The translations under genes and the position numbers were made by a program. From an uncultured Chloroflexota bacterium (GTDB lineage: Bacteria > Chloroflexota > Anaerolineae > UBA4142 > SHND01), in assembly GCA_937870825.1 (NCBI GenBank), contig CALMZO010000105.1, positions 1 to 42,416 of the forward strand: a DNA stretch of 42,416 bases, given 5' to 3'. The notes below the pieces were generated by a model. The model was not told the DNA's origin. It ran no database searches and saw only the letters and a list, made by a program, of their open reading frames with translations. This document shows, piece after piece, positions 13,791 through 21,314 of the stretch. How positions within the stretch are numbered: the first letter of the stretch is position 1; each line of letters opens with the position of its first letter.

Positions 13791-15044
13791 ATGAATCGCA
13801 AACATTTTGCGCGCAAACTGTTTATCGTGGCAACGCTCGTTCTTGCTGTCGCCGTTCTCGTAGCCGCGTGTGGTGGAGTCGGCGGTCCGAGTGCCGCAGC
13901 ATGTAAGGTCAAAATCGTGTCGTCTTTGCCGATGCAAGGCGGCGCCAAAGCACAAACGGACACGATGATTAATTCCATCAAGATGGCGCTCGAAGACCAC
14001 GGCGCCAAATCCAAAGACGGCAAATGCACAGTTGAATACTTGCCATGGGATGATGCGAGTGCGGCGCTCGGTCAATGGGACCCCGCCGTTGAAACCGCGA
14101 ATGCCAACAAAGCCGTCGCCGACCCCGAAGTCCTCGCGTATCTCGGTACGTACAATTCCGGTGCAGCCAAACTCTCGATTCCAATTTTGAATCAAGCCGG
14201 TCCACTCGTGATGGTCAGCCCCGCAAACACGTATCCCGGGCTCACCAAGACCAACGGCGCGGAAGCTGGCGAACCCGCCAAGTACTATCCGACCGGCGTT
14301 CGCAACTATGCGCGCGTGGTTCCTGCTGACGACATTCAGGGCGCAGTCGGCGCGCGCTGGTACAAAGAGCTCGGTCTGGCGTCTGTGTATATTTTGAATG
14401 ACCAACAGCTGTACGGCAAGGGCGTTGCCGATGTGTTCGAAGCCGAAGCCAAAAAGATTGGCTTGGAAGTCAAGAGCAACGAAGGGATTGACACCAAAGC
14501 CACCGATTACAGTGCGCTCGCGACGAAAATTGCCAATTCCGGCGCCGCGTCCGTGTACTTTGGCGGCATTGAATCCAATCATCCGGGTCTCGTTTTGAAA
14601 GCGCTCCGCGCCGCCGGTTGGAAGGGTCAGTTCGGCGGACCGGACGGCATCTTTACAACCTCCGTCATTCAAGAAGCCGGTTCGGATGCCGAAGGCATGA
14701 TCGCCACGGCGGGTGGTTTGCCGCCGGCGGAAATCGCCAAGGCGTCGCCAGCCGGTCAGAAATGGCTCGACGACTATCGCAAGAAATTCAACAGCGACCC
14801 CGAATTCTATGCGACGTATGCATATGAAACCATGAACGTGCTGCTCGCCGCGTTGGACCGCTGCTCTGCCAAGGGCACCGTCACCCGCGCGTGCATGCGC
14901 GATGAAACGTTTGCGACCAAAGACTTTAACGGGATGTTGGGCGCAACATGGTCGTTCGATGCGAACGGCGATACAACCTTGACCACGATGTCTGCGAACA
15001 TTGTCAAAGACGGCAAGTGGTCGTTCATCAGCCCGCTGAAATAA
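13791..15044 (+). CDS. Branched-chain amino acid ABC transporter substrate-binding lipoprotein (LivJ family)
   Basis: This 417-residue Peripla_BP_6 protein captures hydrophobic amino acids or related ligands outside the membrane. Its signal peptide ends in the lipobox VAAC (Cys27). The mature part begins CKVKIVSSLPMQGGAKAQTD and carries the ligand-loop motif MVSPANTYPG, with the typical lobes after it. An insert around TKTNGAEAGEPAKYYPTGVRNYARVVPADD is common in the family. AGGAGGAGAAAGAAG precedes the ATG. It is a separate, single-domain relative of the C-terminal half of the fused protein at 7820 and is followed by its own LivH/LivM. Confidence 0.94.
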   Translation: MNRKHFARKLFIVATLVLAVAVLVAACGGVGGPSAAACKVKIVSSLPMQGGAKAQTDTMINSIKMALEDHGAKSKDGKCTVEYLPWDDASAALGQWDPAVETANANKAVADPEVLAYLGTYNSGAAKLSIPILNQAGPLVMVSPANTYPGLTKTNGAEAGEPAKYYPTGVRNYARVVPADDIQGAVGARWYKELGLASVYILNDQQLYGKGVADVFEAEAKKIGLEVKSNEGIDTKATDYSALATKIANSGAASVYFGGIESNHPGLVLKALRAAGWKGQFGGPDGIFTTSVIQEAGSDAEGMIATAGGLPPAEIAKASPAGQKWLDDYRKKFNSDPEFYATYAYETMNVLLAALDRCSAKGTVTRACMRDETFATKDFNGMLGATWSFDANGDTTLTTMSANIVKDGKWSFISPLK

Positions 15045-15057
15045 TTTGGCGTCGCTT

Positions 15058-15087
15058 GGGGGGGCGCATTGCGTCCCCCCTTTTCTT
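15058..15087 (+). terminator. Terminator-like hairpin between livJ and livH
   Basis: Seven G residues plus CGC (15058-15067) pair with GCGT plus six C residues (15071-15080) around the loop ATT, followed by TTTTCTT. It lies between a binding-protein gene and its permease, where partial termination would raise the amount of binding protein. Confidence 0.75.
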
Positions 15088-15176
15088 ACTCAGTACACGC
15101 TTGACGTTTGTTTGGGTTCACGCTCGACCCGCAATTTTTATCACATCCCTGCTCTGTTTCCGTCAGAGGAGCCGCT

Positions 15177-16241
15177 ATGACTTCTCGCATTAAATTTACC
15201 CCCCGCAATATCATGCTGGGGCTCGTAATCCTCGCCTTTGCCGCGTTTCTTATCAACGCATTTCTGACAGACCCCGAACTGTTTATCAAACAGGTCATCA
15301 ATGGCTTGTCACAAGGCGCCGTGTACGCGCTGATCGCGTTGGGCTATACGATGGTGTACGGCATTGTCGAGTTGATTAATTTTGCGCACGGCGACGTGTA
15401 CATGGTCGGCGCATTTTCAGGCTTGACCATTCTGAGTTTGATGGGTGTCACTGAAAAGTCACCGGTCAGCACGATTGTTCTCGGTGTCGTATTGTGTTTC
15501 ATCATCGCGCCCATCGTGACCGCTGTCTTGAATATGGGAATCGAGCGCGCGTTTTATCGCCCCCTGCGGAATGCGCCGCGCCTTGCGCCCCTCATTACCG
15601 CGATTGGAGTTTCGTTTGTGCTCCTTCAAATCGGTCTCATCTGGGGCGGTCTGCCGCGTGACCCATTCATTTATTTTGCCGGCAGCGGCGCGCAGCCGAA
15701 ACCTTTCCCGAATTTGATTCCGAACATCAATTTGCTCACCGATGTCTTGGGACTGCAAACGACGTTTCAGATTACAGCGAAACAGGTTTTCGCGATCGGT
15801 CTCGCCGTGCCGTTGATGATTCTCTTGCGCGTCTTTGTTTCGCGCACCCGGCTTGGCAAAGCCATGCGCGCCACCGCGCAGAATCGTGATGCGTCGCGCT
15901 TGATGGGCATCAATGTTGATTTCGTCATCGGCATGACCTTTCTCATCGGCGGCGCGTTGGCGGGCGCGGGCGGCATCGTGGGCGGTTTGTATTTTCAAAA
16001 CGCGCAGTGGAACATGGGCTTTGATGCCGGGTTAAAGGCATTTACGTCCGCTGTACTCGGCGGTATTGGAAATATCACGGGCGCCATGTTGGGCGGTTTT
16101 CTGATTGGACTCATCTCGGCGTTGAGTGACCAGTACTTTGCCGCGCAGTGGACGCGCGCCATTGTGTTTCTCATTCTCGTTCTCATTCTTGTATTTCGCC
16201 CAAACGGTTTGCTTGGCAGCGCCGTGGCGCAAAAGGCATAG
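15177..16241 (+). CDS. livH: Branched-chain amino acid ABC transporter permease LivH (second copy)
   Basis: The 354-residue permease carries the family stretches GLSQGAVYALIALGYTMVYG, ELINFAHGDVYMVGAFSG and RPLRNAPRLAPLITAIG, and the late KAFTSAVLGGIGNITGAMLGG. AGAGGAG upstream of ATG 15177 decides the start; an in-frame TTG at 15108 is discarded. It is a clear paralogue of the first livH but has a different N-terminus. LivM follows after 9 bases. Confidence 0.94.
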   Translation: MTSRIKFTPRNIMLGLVILAFAAFLINAFLTDPELFIKQVINGLSQGAVYALIALGYTMVYGIVELINFAHGDVYMVGAFSGLTILSLMGVTEKSPVSTIVLGVVLCFIIAPIVTAVLNMGIERAFYRPLRNAPRLAPLITAIGVSFVLLQIGLIWGGLPRDPFIYFAGSGAQPKPFPNLIPNINLLTDVLGLQTTFQITAKQVFAIGLAVPLMILLRVFVSRTRLGKAMRATAQNRDASRLMGINVDFVIGMTFLIGGALAGAGGIVGGLYFQNAQWNMGFDAGLKAFTSAVLGGIGNITGAMLGGFLIGLISALSDQYFAAQWTRAIVFLILVLILVFRPNGLLGSAVAQKA

Positions 16242-16250
16242 GAGGAACAC

Positions 16251-17456
16251 ATGGCAACTTCAACCCGCCCCTTGCCCAAAAGCGACGTGCGCGATTTTTT
16301 GCGTCGCAAGTGGCCCCTCATCGCGCTGGCGATTTTCGCGGCGGCGTACCCCTTCATTGACAATCTTTTGCTGGCGGTCAGCGGCAGGCAGGTTGGCGGC
16401 TACACCGGCTCGTTCGTCAACATTGTCGTCTTTTCGCTGTTGGCGTTGGGCTTGAATGTCGTCATCGGTTATGCAGGTCTGCTCGATTTGGGCTATGCCG
16501 CCTTTTTTGCCATCGGCGCGTATGCGATGGCATTGCTCACATCGCCTTCGCCGCCATGGGGTCCGTACCCGGTGCCGTTTCCCTTGAATTATTTTTGGGT
16601 CGGCATCATTCTCGCGGCAGGCATTGCCGCGTTTTCGGGAATCCTGCTCGGCTCGCCGACGATTCCCCTGCGCGGAGACTATCTCGCCATCGTCACCCTT
16701 GGCTTTGGCGAAGTCGTTCCCGTACTCTTTCGCAATCTCACCTGTGTCACATTTCCACTCATTGGTTGGGACTGCATTGACATCACCGCCGGTGAAAAGG
16801 GCGTGAATCCCATCGCGCTGCCGACGATTCCATTCACCGGTTACACCTTTAACAAAATTGACCTCGGTCCGTGGTATTGGCTCGCGCTGCTGCTGATGGT
16901 CTTTCTGGTATTCTTTAATCAGCGGCTCGAAAACTCGCGGCTCGGACGCTCGTGGATGGCAATGCGCGAGGACGAGGACGCGGCGGCGGCGATGGGCATT
17001 GATACGGTGCGCGTGAAATTGTTGGCATTCATGATGGGTGCGACGATTTCGGGATTCGCAGGCGCGTATTATGCCAGCTATATTCAAGGTGTGTTCCCCA
17101 GCACGTTTGAATTTAGCACATCCATCATCATTCTCTCTGCGGTAATCCTCGGCGGGATTGGGAATCCGTATGGGGCGCTGCTCGGCGGACTCGTCATTGT
17201 GGGTGTGGATACGATTGTTCTGCCAACACTTGACGGCATCATAACATCGAGTGGCGTCAATCTCGGTTTTGGCATCAACAATCTGCGCTATGGCTTGTTT
17301 GGCGCGACGCTGATTTTGATGATGATTTTCCGCCCGGAGGGGCTCTTGCCCAATCAAGCGCGAGCGAGAGAATTCCACGAAGCCGAAGAGGAAGAGGAAC
17401 TATCAGGAATCGCGGCGGCGGAAGAAGAAGCCGCACGCACGAGCGAAGCGGGATAG
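16251..17456 (+). CDS. livM: Branched-chain amino acid ABC transporter permease LivM (second copy)
   Basis: The 401-residue LivM has SLLALGLNVVIGYAGLLDLGYAAFFAIGAY, LRGDYLAIVTLGFGEVVPV and GRSWMAMREDEDAAAAMGIDTVRVKLLAFM. It has a Cys-containing loop (about residues 160-180) between conserved segments and an acidic, Glu-rich C-terminal tail. AGGAGG precedes the ATG. Unlike the first LivM it lacks the long N-terminal extension. No livG or livF follows, so this pair probably uses the ATPases at 11724-13224. Confidence 0.94.
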   Translation: MATSTRPLPKSDVRDFLRRKWPLIALAIFAAAYPFIDNLLLAVSGRQVGGYTGSFVNIVVFSLLALGLNVVIGYAGLLDLGYAAFFAIGAYAMALLTSPSPPWGPYPVPFPLNYFWVGIILAAGIAAFSGILLGSPTIPLRGDYLAIVTLGFGEVVPVLFRNLTCVTFPLIGWDCIDITAGEKGVNPIALPTIPFTGYTFNKIDLGPWYWLALLLMVFLVFFNQRLENSRLGRSWMAMREDEDAAAAMGIDTVRVKLLAFMMGATISGFAGAYYASYIQGVFPSTFEFSTSIIILSAVILGGIGNPYGALLGGLVIVGVDTIVLPTLDGIITSSGVNLGFGINNLRYGLFGATLILMMIFRPEGLLPNQARAREFHEAEEEEELSGIAAAEEEAARTSEAG

Positions 17457-17461
17457 AACAC

Positions 17462-17518
17462 AGACCTTTGAAGTTTTTTGAAAGTAGGGATTTCAGAAAG
17501 CATCAAAGGTCTTTTTTC
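17462..17518 (+). terminator. Terminator after the second livM
   Basis: AGACCTTTGA (17462-17471) pairs with TCAAAGGTCT (17503-17512), with a 31-base loop containing weaker inner pairing, and a run of T follows. The next gene starts at 17521, immediately after it. Confidence 0.75.
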
Positions 17519-17520
17519 TT

Positions 17521-18036
17521 ATGGAATTGTCATCCGAACAAAAAATGGCGCTCGAGCGCTTGTACGAAAACGAGTCGCTCACCGACAATCTTGCCGACGC
17601 GGATGCCAAAGCTTTGCTGCAATGGGCGCAGAAACAAATTCTGGACAACACCGACAGCGAATTGGTCGCTACAGCGGTGCGCGCCGCAAATGAAAGCGGA
17701 GAAATGGGCGTTCAAGCCGTCATTGCCCAAGCGGCGTCCGTTCTCACGCAAGAGCTAACCGCGCGCCAAATGAACACCGCGCCGAAAACGACCACGCCAG
17801 GAATTTTGAGCGCGGATGCAAATGCGGGACGCGACAGCGCTGCTGAATCTGAATCCTTCCCGATGAGCGCGAGCACAGCCATCGCCCCCGACGCGCCGCG
17901 CGACCAAACCACTCAAGCCAAAACAGAACAGCCCTTGCCTTCCGCGCAAGGGGATGCGAAAATAGGCGCGCGCAAAACCAACGCGGCAGTAAGAAAAGGC
18001 AAGCGCCGCAAATCCACGCGCGGCAAGAAAAAATAA
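17521..18036 (+). CDS. Uncharacterised protein with helical N-terminus and basic tail
   Basis: This 171-residue protein is not recognised. Residues 1-80 are mostly helical and acidic (LSSEQKMALERLYENESLTDNLADADAKALLQWAQ). Residues 85-140 are low-complexity Ala/Thr/Ser/Pro. The last 25 residues are strongly basic (KGKRRKSTRGKKK) and might bind nucleic acid or the membrane surface. It starts directly after the terminator with no obvious ribosome binding site and is followed by the phospholipase-D-like gene after 6 bases, so the two probably share a transcript. Confidence 0.7.
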   Translation: MELSSEQKMALERLYENESLTDNLADADAKALLQWAQKQILDNTDSELVATAVRAANESGEMGVQAVIAQAASVLTQELTARQMNTAPKTTTPGILSADANAGRDSAAESESFPMSASTAIAPDAPRDQTTQAKTEQPLPSAQGDAKIGARKTNAAVRKGKRRKSTRGKKK

Positions 18037-18042
18037 AACGCC

Positions 18043-19260
18043 ATGTCCAAAAAATCGCGTTCCGCCAAATCCTCCCGCGCGAGGGTTAATCCACTGGTCC
18101 TCGTTATTGGTGTCGTCATCGTTCTCGTCGTCGGCGGCGGCAGCACGCTCTTTAGCGGCTGCACCCTGCTCGACGGCAACAGCGGCGATGTTGCCAATCC
18201 CCCCCCTCCAACGACCGCGCCAATTTCCGACTCTCCGGTCATCACATTACCGAACGCGAATGTGACGGAGGGCGCGTGGTACACGCTTTATTTCACCAAG
18301 CCAACCTACCCGGAGAAAAAAGAAGGACGCAGCGGCGGCGTTGACCAAGCCATCATCGGCGACTTGGAACGCGCGCAAAAGACAATTGACCTCGCCGTGT
18401 TTGATTTGCGGTTACCGTCATTCGTGGAGGCATTGCGGCGCGCCAAAGAACGCGGGGTCCAAGTGCGCGCCATCGTAGATTACGCCGCGAACAAAGATTC
18501 AAAAGAATTTAACGACGCGGTGGCGAAACTGGAACAGGCGGGCGTTCAAGTTATCAAAAACGAGCGTTCCGCGTTGATGCACAACAAATTCGCGGTGATT
18601 GACAGTCGCCTGCTGTGGACGGGTTCGATGAACTTTACGCCGAACGATGTGTATCGCAACAACAACAACATGCTGCGTCTCGACAATGCCGCGTTGATTC
18701 AAAATTACAATCAAATCTTTGAGCGCTTGTTTCAAATTCGCGCACAAGAAGCGCCCTCGAAAATTGTTCCCAATCCGCGCGTGCAACTGGAAAGCGGCGT
18801 TGTGATTGAAAATTATTTTTCGCCGAACGGCGGCGCGCAAAAAGCAATTCTCGACCGTTTGAAAGCGGCGCAGGCAAGCATTCGCGTCACTGCATTTGCT
18901 TTTACCGACACTGCGATGGGAAATGTGTTAAAGGCAAAACACAAAGAAGGCGTTGACGTGCAAGCCGTGTTTGAGGCGCGCAACAACTCCGGGCTCGGCG
19001 CAGAATACGCAACGTTGAAACGCGCGGGCATTGACATTCTCGAAGACGGCAACTGCTATATCTTGCACAGCAAACTTTTTATCATTGACGACAAAACCGT
19101 TGTGATGGGCTCGTACAATTTCACGGATGCGGCAAACAAAACGAACGACGAAAACCTGCTTATCATTGACGACCCCGCGCTCGCGAAACATTACATTGCA
19201 GAATTTAACCGAATATACAAGCAGGCGGAAAAGCCGACGAAATGCGATGGCGGCTCATAA
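18043..19260 (+). CDS. Secreted phospholipase-D-like protein with two HKD motifs
   Basis: The 405-residue protein has an N-terminal membrane anchor (PLVLVIGVVIVLVVGGG) and two PLD repeats. The first motif is MHNKFAVID with GSMNFT; the second is LHSKLFIIDDKTVVMGSYNFT. Each has the HxKxxxxD residues needed for a phosphohistidine intermediate. The family cleaves or exchanges phosphodiesters in phospholipids or nucleic acids; a monomer with both motifs is expected to be active. It may be anchored through Cys near residue 44 (LFSGC), though that lipobox is imperfect. The substrate cannot be told. Confidence 0.88.
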   Translation: MSKKSRSAKSSRARVNPLVLVIGVVIVLVVGGGSTLFSGCTLLDGNSGDVANPPPPTTAPISDSPVITLPNANVTEGAWYTLYFTKPTYPEKKEGRSGGVDQAIIGDLERAQKTIDLAVFDLRLPSFVEALRRAKERGVQVRAIVDYAANKDSKEFNDAVAKLEQAGVQVIKNERSALMHNKFAVIDSRLLWTGSMNFTPNDVYRNNNNMLRLDNAALIQNYNQIFERLFQIRAQEAPSKIVPNPRVQLESGVVIENYFSPNGGAQKAILDRLKAAQASIRVTAFAFTDTAMGNVLKAKHKEGVDVQAVFEARNNSGLGAEYATLKRAGIDILEDGNCYILHSKLFIIDDKTVVMGSYNFTDAANKTNDENLLIIDDPALAKHYIAEFNRIYKQAEKPTKCDGGS

Positions 19261-19297
19261 AAAACTTCCGATAGAGATAATCCATCGGAAGTTTTTT
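19259..19297. terminator. Bidirectional terminator between the PLD-like and FG-GAP genes
   Basis: AAAACTTCCGAT (19261-19272) pairs with ATCGGAAGTTTT (19284-19295) with A and T runs on the outside. It serves the two convergent genes. Confidence 0.88.
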
Positions 19298-19313
19298 GTG
19301 TCATATTATATTG

Positions 19314-21155
19314 TTACCTTCGGCGAATCGTCTTCGATAGAATGATATCGTCCACAAATGCGCCCCCAACAAGTCCGCCCTTTTCGTCAGACGCCCACAA
19401 AAACCCGATCCAGACTTGGTGTTTGCCGGTGAGATCTCCCAAGGTCGGGACTTTTTGTAGGTCGAATTTCATTGGCACCCACGAGACTTGAGACGAGTTG
19501 GACACTTCACTAGGAGGCAGAGCGACAAAATTCAAATTGGGCAACACGTTTGTGTTTGTATCCAGCTCGGTGGTCGCAGCGAGTGAAGTTCCGGAAGTGC
19601 CCGTATATGCAGTTCCGTAGAATCGAGAGCCGTTTACCGAAGCGCCCACAAAAATAAAATCATTTGGCTTTTGCGCGTTTAACCACAGCATGTAGTTTAT
19701 GCGCGCTTTTTTGGCATCCTTCAGACTGAATGGACCATAAATGAGCCAACTGAATGAATCATTTGGATAGGGCCTGGTACACCCTGAGCCCATCTTTTGA
19801 CGAATGGGCCAGCCGCTCTTGTACCCTTCGGCGACTTGGCAATTGCTCACTCCCCAACCGCCTAAATTCCTCCATCCGGTTTTTGGAAATTGAGACTCGA
19901 AATCCTCTGTAGCGATGGGTGCGGCTTTGGCGGAAACATGGTATCGGATATTCAAACCCATATCTGCATTGACAATATCTGCATCTCGATCTCCGTTAAT
20001 GTCGCCAACCGCGAAATTATTGCGCCAATTGTTCCCCTTCGGAATTGTGTACTCGTCGAAAGAACCAAATGAAGTAGAAGAGAGGTACGGGAAGACACCC
20101 ATTCTGACTCCGGCCGATTTGACGATGATGTCATTTCGACGGTCAAAGGTTACATCGGCAATCGCAATAGCAGTAGGACGAAAATTTACATCAATTTGGT
20201 AATCCCGCGACACACCAATTCTTCCTGTGCTTGTTTGCTGAAATACTTGGACTTTGCCCCAACCAGCTCTCGCAACGACAATATCGGAGCGTCCATCCCC
20301 GGTCACATCTCCAACAGCCAATGGGTCATCGTCCATAGTACCAACAGAGATGTTCTTCAAACCACCTAGCGTCCCGTTATTCTGTTGAAGACGAAGAACA
20401 ATGCGTCCTTTCGAAGTAGCAGAAGAATTTTTCTCCAATGTCACAACATCGAGACGCTTGTCTCCATTTACATCTCCAAGTACTAACGCAACGATAATGG
20501 AGGCGGGGTATAGGACAATTCCATCCAAAGTGCCTGCTTGATTTTGAAGCATCACTCCCACCGACCAAACACCCCCGGATGAAACGATTGATGAAATCAC
20601 ATCCTTCCGTCCATCATTATTGACGTCGCCTATTGCCACTTTTATCGGACGATCCAAAAGTGTGTACACAACTGCTGGGGCCAGTGTTCCATCACTTTGT
20701 TGTAAAAAGACAGAAATTGTATTTCCTTGACAGTCATTCGTGACCGCGTCTGTCCATCCATCACCATTTACGTCCCCTGCGGCAACCGAGCAACCCCATT
20801 CCGAGCCTGTGTAGAACTGCGGCGCACCAAGACTGTGGTCGGGCTGTTGGGGAAAGATCGCAAGCTGCATCGGAACACCGGTCGTAACCGCTACATCACC
20901 AAGCCCATCGTGATTGAAATCTCCAATCGTTGAAGCATATGAGATTAAACCTTCTGAAATTGTGGTGGTCGGGAGGAAAAGACCAGTATCCTCCGGTGAA
21001 GATGTTTTCAGGGCGTGAGAATTCGTCACTACCCCATCGGCGAATGCGCTTGCAGCAAGAAGGAGCCACAAACTAACGATTGTTACGACTCGAAGCACTC
21101 TCCGCCGATTTACTCCATTGAAGCAACTACGACTTCTTTGTATTAGGCTGTCCAT
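19314..21155 (-). CDS. Secreted FG-GAP/VCBS-repeat beta-propeller protein
   Basis: The 613-residue protein begins with a signal peptide (VVTIVSLWLLLAASAFA). It then has seven FG-GAP-type repeats, each with a calcium-loop core such as GDFNHDGLGDVAV, GDVNGDGWTDAV, GDVNNDGRKDVI, GDVTGDGRSDIVV and GDINGDRDADIV. Seven repeats would close one integrin-alpha-like propeller. The last 200 residues, from ATEDFESQFPKTGW to VDDIILSK, look like a beta-sandwich binding domain. GAGGAGG on the minus strand sets the start at 21155. It is a surface or secreted adhesion or binding protein by family. The gene looks more AT-rich than its neighbours, which could mean a separate origin. Confidence 0.88.
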   Translation of the reverse strand: MDSLIQRSRSCFNGVNRRRVLRVVTIVSLWLLLAASAFADGVVTNSHALKTSSPEDTGLFLPTTTISEGLISYASTIGDFNHDGLGDVAVTTGVPMQLAIFPQQPDHSLGAPQFYTGSEWGCSVAAGDVNGDGWTDAVTNDCQGNTISVFLQQSDGTLAPAVVYTLLDRPIKVAIGDVNNDGRKDVISSIVSSGGVWSVGVMLQNQAGTLDGIVLYPASIIVALVLGDVNGDKRLDVVTLEKNSSATSKGRIVLRLQQNNGTLGGLKNISVGTMDDDPLAVGDVTGDGRSDIVVARAGWGKVQVFQQTSTGRIGVSRDYQIDVNFRPTAIAIADVTFDRRNDIIVKSAGVRMGVFPYLSSTSFGSFDEYTIPKGNNWRNNFAVGDINGDRDADIVNADMGLNIRYHVSAKAAPIATEDFESQFPKTGWRNLGGWGVSNCQVAEGYKSGWPIRQKMGSGCTRPYPNDSFSWLIYGPFSLKDAKKARINYMLWLNAQKPNDFIFVGASVNGSRFYGTAYTGTSGTSLAATTELDTNTNVLPNLNFVALPPSEVSNSSQVSWVPMKFDLQKVPTLGDLTGKHQVWIGFLWASDEKGGLVGGAFVDDIILSKTIRRR

Positions 21156-21250
21156 ACCATCCTCCTCGAGAGAAAATAAATTTGTAACCCCGCAAACAAA
21201 AGCACGCAATTCTATCACAATCATTTCGTTTTGCGATTGTTCTAAAGGGA

Positions 21251-21278
21251 TTGACCCGAACTCTCCAAACGATATAAT
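21251..21278 (+). promoter_or_regulatory. Promoter of the molybdenum-hydroxylase cluster
   Basis: TTGACC (21251-21256) and a perfect TATAAT (21273-21278) are 16 bases apart. CGCGTGT and ACACGCG (21285-21302, four-base spacer) form an inverted repeat at the expected transcription start, a possible operator. Confidence 0.6.
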
Positions 21279-21314
21279 TCATTTCGCGTGTTGACACACG
21301 CGCAAGAGGAAATG

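Noticed and set aside
21288..21314. GTG at 21288 as start of the first large subunit
   Set aside because: It lies in the likely transcription-start region, while ATG 21315 has AGAGGA just upstream.
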